From positions 124,001 to 188,000 of the forward strand of contig NZ_ONZF01000002.1 of the NCBI RefSeq assembly GCF_900302445.1: a stretch of 64,000 nt of DNA, given 5' to 3'. A model generated the notes under the pieces. That model did not search any database. It had not been told where the DNA came from and saw only the letters and a program-made list of their open reading frames with translations. How positions within the stretch are numbered: the stretch's first letter is position 1; the number at the start of each line of letters is the position of its first letter. The translations under genes and the position numbers were made by a program. This DNA is from Palleronia abyssalis. Lineage in GTDB: Bacteria > Pseudomonadota > Alphaproteobacteria > Rhodobacterales > Rhodobacteraceae. Shown here in pieces: positions 59,531-64,000 of the stretch.

Positions 59531-62026
59531 TTACAGGCTGCGCTCGACCTCCTCGCGGGTGAAGATCTCGATGACATCGCCCGGGCGGATGTCGTCGTAA
59601 TTCTCGAACGCCATACCGCATTCCTGACCCGAGATGACCTCGGACACTTCGTCCTTGAAGCGCTTCAGGGTCTTCAGCGTGCCTTCGTGGACCACGACAT
59701 TGTCGCGAAGAAGACGAACACCAGCAGCCCGGCGTGCGACGCCTTCGGTCACCAGACAACCGGCAACATTGCCGACCTTGGTGACCTTGAAAACCTCTTT
59801 GATCTGGGCATAGCCGATGAAGGTTTCACGAACCTCGGCCGACAGAAGCCCCGAGGCCGCCGCTTTCACATCGTCCACGAGGTCGTAGATCACGCTGTAG
59901 TAGCGGATTTCGACGCCCTTCTGGTTCGCGGTCTGCCGTGCGGATGCATTGGCCCGCACGTTGAAGCCCATGATCGGAGCTCCGGATGCTTCCGCCAGAC
60001 CGACATCGGTCTCGGTGATCGCGCCGACACCATAGTGCAGCACGCGCACGCGAACCTCGTCGTTGCCGATCTTCTCCATCGCCTGAACGATGGCCTCGGC
60101 CGAACCTTGCACGTCCGCCTTCACCAGGATCGGCAGCTCGGCGACATTCTCGTCCGCCTTCGCCTTGGCCATCATCTGCTCGAGCGTCGTCGCGGCGCCG
60201 GCAGCGGCGCGTTTGTCCTTGGCCGCTTTCTGGCGGTACTCGGCAATCTCGCGGGCCTGCGCCTCGGTCTCGACCACGTTGAGGACGTCGCCGGCCTCGG
60301 GCGTACCGTTGAGGCCCAACACTTCGACGGGCACGGAAGGGCCGGCCTCTTTCACGCGCTCACCCTTATCGTTCTCCATGGCGCGCACTTTGCCCCACTG
60401 CTCGCCGACGACAAAGATATCGCCCTGCTTCAGGGTGCCATGCTGGATCAGAACCGTAGCGACCGGACCACGGCCGACATCGAGCTTTGCCTCGATCACC
60501 GCACCTTGGGCGGCACGATCCGGGTTGGCCTTCAGATCGAGCAACTCGGATTGCAACGCGATGGATTCAAGCAGATCGTCAAGGCCCGCCCCGGTGGTCG
60601 CCGACACTTCCACGTCCTGCACTTCGCCGGACATTTTCTCGACAATAACCTCGTGCTGCAACAGATCGGTTCGAACCTTGTCGGGATTCGCTTCGGGCTT
60701 GTCGCACTTGTTGATCGCCACGATCATCGGGACCTTGGCGGCCTTGGCGTGATTGATCGCCTCGATCGTTTGCGGCATCACGGCGTCATCCGCTGCCACG
60801 ACGAGAACAACGATGTCCGTCACTTGCGCGCCACGGGCCCGCATCGACGTAAAGGCAGCGTGGCCCGGCGTATCCAGGAAGGTCAGCGTCGTGCCGCTTT
60901 CCGACTGCACCTGATATGCGCCGATATGCTGCGTGATTCCACCGGCCTCGCCCTGGACGACACGTGCTTTCCGGATCGCGTCGAGGATCGACGTCTTGCC
61001 ATGGTCCACGTGGCCCATGATCGTGATGATGGGCGCGCGGTCCTTCAACTCTTCCGGTCGGTCTTCGGTCTGCGTGATGACTTGCTCCACGTCCGAGTCG
61101 CTGACGCGCTGGACCTTGTGGCCGAACTCTTCGATGATCAGCTCGGCTGTGTCTTGATCGATGGTCTGCGTCTGCGTGACCATCATGCCGTTCTGCATCA
61201 GTGCTTTCACCACGTCGGCGACACGTTCGGACATGCGGTTGGCCAGCTCACTGACCACAATCGCCTCGGGCAATTGAACGGTGCGCGTGACCTTCTCACG
61301 ATCTTGGTTTTGCCCCATCGCCTTGCGTCGGGCGCGTTCCTGCTGGCGCTTCATGGACGCCATGGACCGTTGCCGGCCGCCTTCGCCACCGGTCAGGGCC
61401 TGATTAACGGTCAGCTTGCCGGACCGGCGCTTATCGTCGCCACCTTTGGTGGGCTTCGCGGCGCGATCCCGATCGCGGGTGTCGCGGTCGGTACGGTTCG
61501 GCGCGGGCTTGGCTGCGCGCTGCGCCTTCGCCTCGGCTTCGGCGGGATCGACCGCGGGTGCGGCGGGTTCGGCCGCCTTCTCTTTCGCGGCCTGCTCCTC
61601 GCGCAGACGCTTGGCGTCCTCCTCGGCCTTGGCCTTGAGGGCTTCCTCACGCTCACGCTCTTCACGTTCCTTGGCCTCGATCTCGGCCTTCTTGCGCTCA
61701 CGCTCTTCGGCGCGGGCTTTCTCTTCGGCCTCGCGGGCCGCAGCCTCTTCGGACTCGCGCGCCTTTGCGGCGGCAAGTGCTTTCATCCGACGCTCAAGCT
61801 CGGCATCCGAAATCCCGGCGGGACGCTTGCGTGGGTCCCCACCGACGGGCTTCGTGGTTCCGCCGCCTTCGGTCTTCGCAGTCGAGGGTTTCGGCGTGAC
61901 CACGCGCTTGCGCTTGGTTTCGACCACGACGCTCTTGGTCCTCCCGTGGCTGAAGCTCTGCTTCACCTGTCCGGGACGATTTCCACCACGCACGCCGAGG
62001 GTCTTCTTGCCGTCGTTCTCACTCAT
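59531..62026 (-). CDS. infB: Translation initiation factor IF-2
   Basis: A GTPase (831 residues) that brings initiator tRNA to the 30S subunit. A long charged N-terminal region (about 75-170) with Lys/Glu/Ala-rich coiled coil precedes the conserved N-terminal domain ([33 protein letters not shown]). The G domain has G1 GHVDHGKT, G3 DTPGHAAF and G4 NKCD, followed by the C-terminal barrels. It shares one base with the ylxR stop (TGATG), in the canonical nusA-ylxR-infB order. Confidence 0.98.
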   Translation of the reverse strand: MSENDGKKTLGVRGGNRPGQVKQSFSHGRTKSVVVETKRKRVVTPKPSTAKTEGGGTTKPVGGDPRKRPAGISDAELERRMKALAAAKARESEEAAAREAEEKARAEERERKKAEIEAKEREEREREEALKAKAEEDAKRLREEQAAKEKAAEPAAPAVDPAEAEAKAQRAAKPAPNRTDRDTRDRDRAAKPTKGGDDKRRSGKLTVNQALTGGEGGRQRSMASMKRQQERARRKAMGQNQDREKVTRTVQLPEAIVVSELANRMSERVADVVKALMQNGMMVTQTQTIDQDTAELIIEEFGHKVQRVSDSDVEQVITQTEDRPEELKDRAPIITIMGHVDHGKTSILDAIRKARVVQGEAGGITQHIGAYQVQSESGTTLTFLDTPGHAAFTSMRARGAQVTDIVVLVVAADDAVMPQTIEAINHAKAAKVPMIVAINKCDKPEANPDKVRTDLLQHEVIVEKMSGEVQDVEVSATTGAGLDDLLESIALQSELLDLKANPDRAAQGAVIEAKLDVGRGPVATVLIQHGTLKQGDIFVVGEQWGKVRAMENDKGERVKEAGPSVPVEVLGLNGTPEAGDVLNVVETEAQAREIAEYRQKAAKDKRAAAGAATTLEQMMAKAKADENVAELPILVKADVQGSAEAIVQAMEKIGNDEVRVRVLHYGVGAITETDVGLAEASGAPIMGFNVRANASARQTANQKGVEIRYYSVIYDLVDDVKAAASGLLSAEVRETFIGYAQIKEVFKVTKVGNVAGCLVTEGVARRAAGVRLLRDNVVVHEGTLKTLKRFKDEVSEVISGQECGMAFENYDDIRPGDVIEIFTREEVERSL

Positions 62027-62658
62027 CAGGTCTTCTTCACCTTTCCGGCGTCTTCGTCGCCAACTTCCCGCTTGCGAACGCCTGAAAGCCGCACGGCATC
62101 GTCCCTGAAATCCTCAGCGAGTCTGCCTGCGGCAAGCGCCGCATGTATCACACGTTCCCGACCGAAGGACAAACCCAATTCATCCGCGGTCAATATGTCG
62201 AAGAAGCTGCCACGCCCCCCAGGGCGATAGAGCTTCGACTTGCCTCTTTCGGACCCGTCGGAGGCCTGCAGGAGGATCCTGCATCTGTCCTTCTCGAGCC
62301 AGTCCTTCACCTTCTCGAACCCCGAGATGGCAGCGCCCGCCTTGCGGGCCATCGCCAGTCGGTCGGTCGCGCGCTTGGTCAGTTGCGCCTCGACTTGATC
62401 GACCAGATCGTCCGGCACCGAAACTTGCCTTTTCGCACCGCGCGAAAACGCCCGTTTGGCCACCGCCATCTCAAGCGCATCACGCTCGGCCGACACGTAC
62501 ATTCCCCGTCCCGGAAGCTTCGACGCGACATCGGGGAACACCATATCTTCGGGTCCCACGACGAACCGGATGAGCCCGCGCTTCGGGCTCACCTCACCTG
62601 TGACCAGGCATTTGCGCTCGGGTTCGTCCGGCGCTGGCTTCGGCTTGCCGCGGCTCAC
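62026..62658 (-). CDS. YlxR/DUF448 RNA-binding protein with L7Ae-like C-terminus
   Basis: A 210-residue protein. The N-terminal DUF448 domain (about 12-85) contains [24 protein letters not shown] and [27 protein letters not shown], the GRGAY/W-type motif of YlxR. The C-terminal part (about 95-180) looks like an L7Ae/L30e fold ([15 protein letters not shown]). YlxR homologues bind RNA and affect transcription. The start is a GTG directly after the nusA stop (TAAGTG). Confidence 0.9.
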   Translation of the reverse strand: MSRGKPKPAPDEPERKCLVTGEVSPKRGLIRFVVGPEDMVFPDVASKLPGRGMYVSAERDALEMAVAKRAFSRGAKRQVSVPDDLVDQVEAQLTKRATDRLAMARKAGAAISGFEKVKDWLEKDRCRILLQASDGSERGKSKLYRPGGRGSFFDILTADELGLSFGRERVIHAALAAGRLAEDFRDDAVRLSGVRKREVGDEDAGKVKKT

Positions 62659-64000
62659 TTAGGCGGTCGCCTCCTCATCGGTTTCTTCCGCGTCGTCTTC
62701 TTCCTCGGCGGCCAGGTCCTCGGGGTCCACCCAGCCAAGCTGGATGCGCGCCGTCATGACCATCGCCTGCGCCTCTTCGAGGTCGACTCCGAAATTCTCC
62801 AGAAGACCGTCGTCCTTCACGCGCTGTCCGTCGACTGTCGTCCAGCCGCCGGCAAGCTCCCAATCGGCGCAGGTGGCGAAATCCTCCAGCGTTTTCACGC
62901 CATCTTCCGCCAGTGCTTCGATCATTTGGGGCGTAAGCCCTTCGAATTCAACCAGGCTGTCCTCGACACCCAGCTCGCGGGCGTGATCGAGGGCCTTCTT
63001 GTTCTGCGCTTCGATATAGTCGCGGGCACGAGCCTGAAGCTCTTCGGCGGTGTCATCGTCCACGCCGTCGATCACCGTCAGCTCGTCCAGCTCGACGTAA
63101 GCCACCTCGTCGAGGTTGGTGAATCCTTCGGCGACCAGAAGCTGGGCAAAGAACTCGTCCAGATCCAGCGTGTCGACGAACAGCTGCGTGCGCTCCTCGA
63201 ATTCCTTCTGGCGGCGCGCGCTTTCCTCTTCTTCGGTCATGATGTCGATATCCAGACCGGTAAGCTGGGACGCCAGACGTACGTTCTGACCGCGGCGGCC
63301 GATGGCCAGGCTCAACTGCTCCTCGGGGACCACGACCTCGATCCGCTCGGCATCCTCGTCCAAGACGACCTTCGTCACCTCGGCCGGCTGCAGCGCGTTC
63401 ACCAGGAAGGTCGGCATGTCCTCATTCCACGGGATGATGTCGATCTTCTCGCCCTGAAGCTCGTTCACGACGGCCTGAACGCGGCTGCCGCGCATGCCGA
63501 CGCAGGCCCCCACGGGGTCGATCGAGCTGTCATACGAGATCACGCCGATCTTCGCACGGCTACCGGGGTCGCGGGCAACCGCCTTGATCTCGATGACGCC
63601 CTCGTAGATCTCGGGCACTTCCATCTTGAACAGTTCGGCCATGAACTCGGGTGCGGTGCGGCTAAGGAAAATCTGCGGTCCACGCGGTTCGCGGCGGACG
63701 TCCTTGATATAGACGCGGATACGGTCGCCGGTCCGGTAGCTTTCGCGGCCGATCTTCTCGTTGCGGCGCAAGACGCCCTCGCCAGGGTTCAAGTCGACGA
63801 TGACGTTGCCGTATTCCTCGCGCTTGACGGCAACGTTGATGATCGTGCCGATCCGGTCCTTGAATTCCTCGAACTGCTTGTCCCGCTCGGCCTCGCGGAC
63901 CTTCTGCAGAATGACCTGTTTGGCGGACTGGGCGGCGATCCGCCCCATCTCGACCGGCGGAACCTCTTCCACGTAGGTCTGGCCGATCTGCGGATCCGCC
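62659..64000 (-). CDS. nusA: Transcription elongation/antitermination factor NusA, 5' end outside window
   Basis: The C-terminal 447 codons of NusA lie in the window; the reading frame continues upstream beyond position 64000 (ADPQIGQTYVEEVPPVEMGRIAAQSAKQ). Visible are the end of the N-terminal domain, S1 (YRTGDRIRVYIKDVRREPRGPQIFLSRTAPEF), KH domains (DPVGACVGMRGSRVQAVVNELQGEKID and LSLAIGRRGQNVRLASQLTG), then two acidic repeat domains ending in an acidic tail. The operon is probably rimP-nusA-ylxR-infB, with rimP beyond the edge. Confidence 0.97.
   Translation of the reverse strand, partial: ADPQIGQTYVEEVPPVEMGRIAAQSAKQVILQKVREAERDKQFEEFKDRIGTIINVAVKREEYGNVIVDLNPGEGVLRRNEKIGRESYRTGDRIRVYIKDVRREPRGPQIFLSRTAPEFMAELFKMEVPEIYEGVIEIKAVARDPGSRAKIGVISYDSSIDPVGACVGMRGSRVQAVVNELQGEKIDIIPWNEDMPTFLVNALQPAEVTKVVLDEDAERIEVVVPEEQLSLAIGRRGQNVRLASQLTGLDIDIMTEEEESARRQKEFEERTQLFVDTLDLDEFFAQLLVAEGFTNLDEVAYVELDELTVIDGVDDDTAEELQARARDYIEAQNKKALDHARELGVEDSLVEFEGLTPQMIEALAEDGVKTLEDFATCADWELAGGWTTVDGQRVKDDGLLENFGVDLEEAQAMVMTARIQLGWVDPEDLAAEEEDDAEETDEEATA

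Noticed and set aside
59459-62230. 923-codon open frame on the plus strand opposite infB
   Set aside because: It mirrors the infB reading frame in high-GC DNA, has no ribosome-binding site, begins at the methyltransferase stop, passes through the terminator, and shows no family motif.

Overview
This is a gene-dense, high-GC window from an alphaproteobacterium, almost certainly a phototrophic member of the Rhodobacteraceae (Roseobacter/Rhodobacter group). The main evidence is a photosynthesis gene block crtB-crtI-crtA-bchI-bchD-bchO with a PpsR/CrtJ-type operator between crtI and crtA, the alphaproteobacterial NepR/EcfG/PhyR general stress response (GSR) module, a LexA box of the alphaproteobacterial GTTC-N7-GTTC type, and a block of flagellar hook genes. 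crtA (spheroidene monooxygenase) implies carotenoids of the spheroidenone series. No gap between genes exceeds about 275 bases, and I saw no insertion sequence, prophage, CRISPR array, tRNA or rRNA.

Layout. 1-6 kb (mostly minus): the start of a pterin dehydratase gene, an acyltransferase, a glycerophosphodiesterase, a RidA protein, and a type I secretion ABC/HlyD pair. 6-17 kb: a lytic transglycosylase, dapA, a low-GC DUF1801 gene, smpB preceded by 22-bp repeats, two sulfurtransferase-type genes flanking an aminotransferase, glnK-amtB, and a class A penicillin-binding protein. 17-26 kb (minus): an SOS-controlled, shortened dnaE2, then a run rsfS-rlmH-gpmI-envC-ctpA-rppH plus a small secreted protein. 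26-29.8 kb: a YihY membrane protein, a Crp/Fnr regulator, and small stress-type membrane proteins, one of them a 54-residue ORF.

29.8-36.5 kb is the most interesting part. The minus-strand unit nepR-ecfG-histidine kinase runs directly into phospholipase D, amidoligase and glutamine-amidotransferase genes. It is divergent from phyR. The two units are separated by a perfectly interlocked pair of EcfG promoters (GGAAC-N17-CGTT on both strands within 32 bp). Further perfect EcfG-type promoters precede a DUF7218/Rho-N-like protein (45.1 kb) and a flavin oxidoreductase (46.1 kb), so part of the stress regulon can be read directly from the window. The amidoligase/amidotransferase/PLD genes are my best candidate for an undescribed stress-induced modification system.

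36.7-44.1 kb: a DUF1328 protein and tamB-tamA, TamB carrying a regular internal repeat of about 170 residues. 44-46 kb: a formate/nitrite-type channel, the DUF7218 protein and the flavin oxidoreductase. 46-53 kb: the photosynthesis block, in which crtA appears to start at ATT. 53-58.6 kb (minus): motB-flgE-flgK-flgL-flgI, with flgI meeting bchO tail to tail. 58.7-64 kb: a UbiG-like methyltransferase, a two-way terminator, and the nusA-ylxR-infB operon running off the right edge.

Start codons were chosen from ribosome-binding sites, stop/start overlaps and family N-termini. All family assignments come from reading motifs, without database searches.
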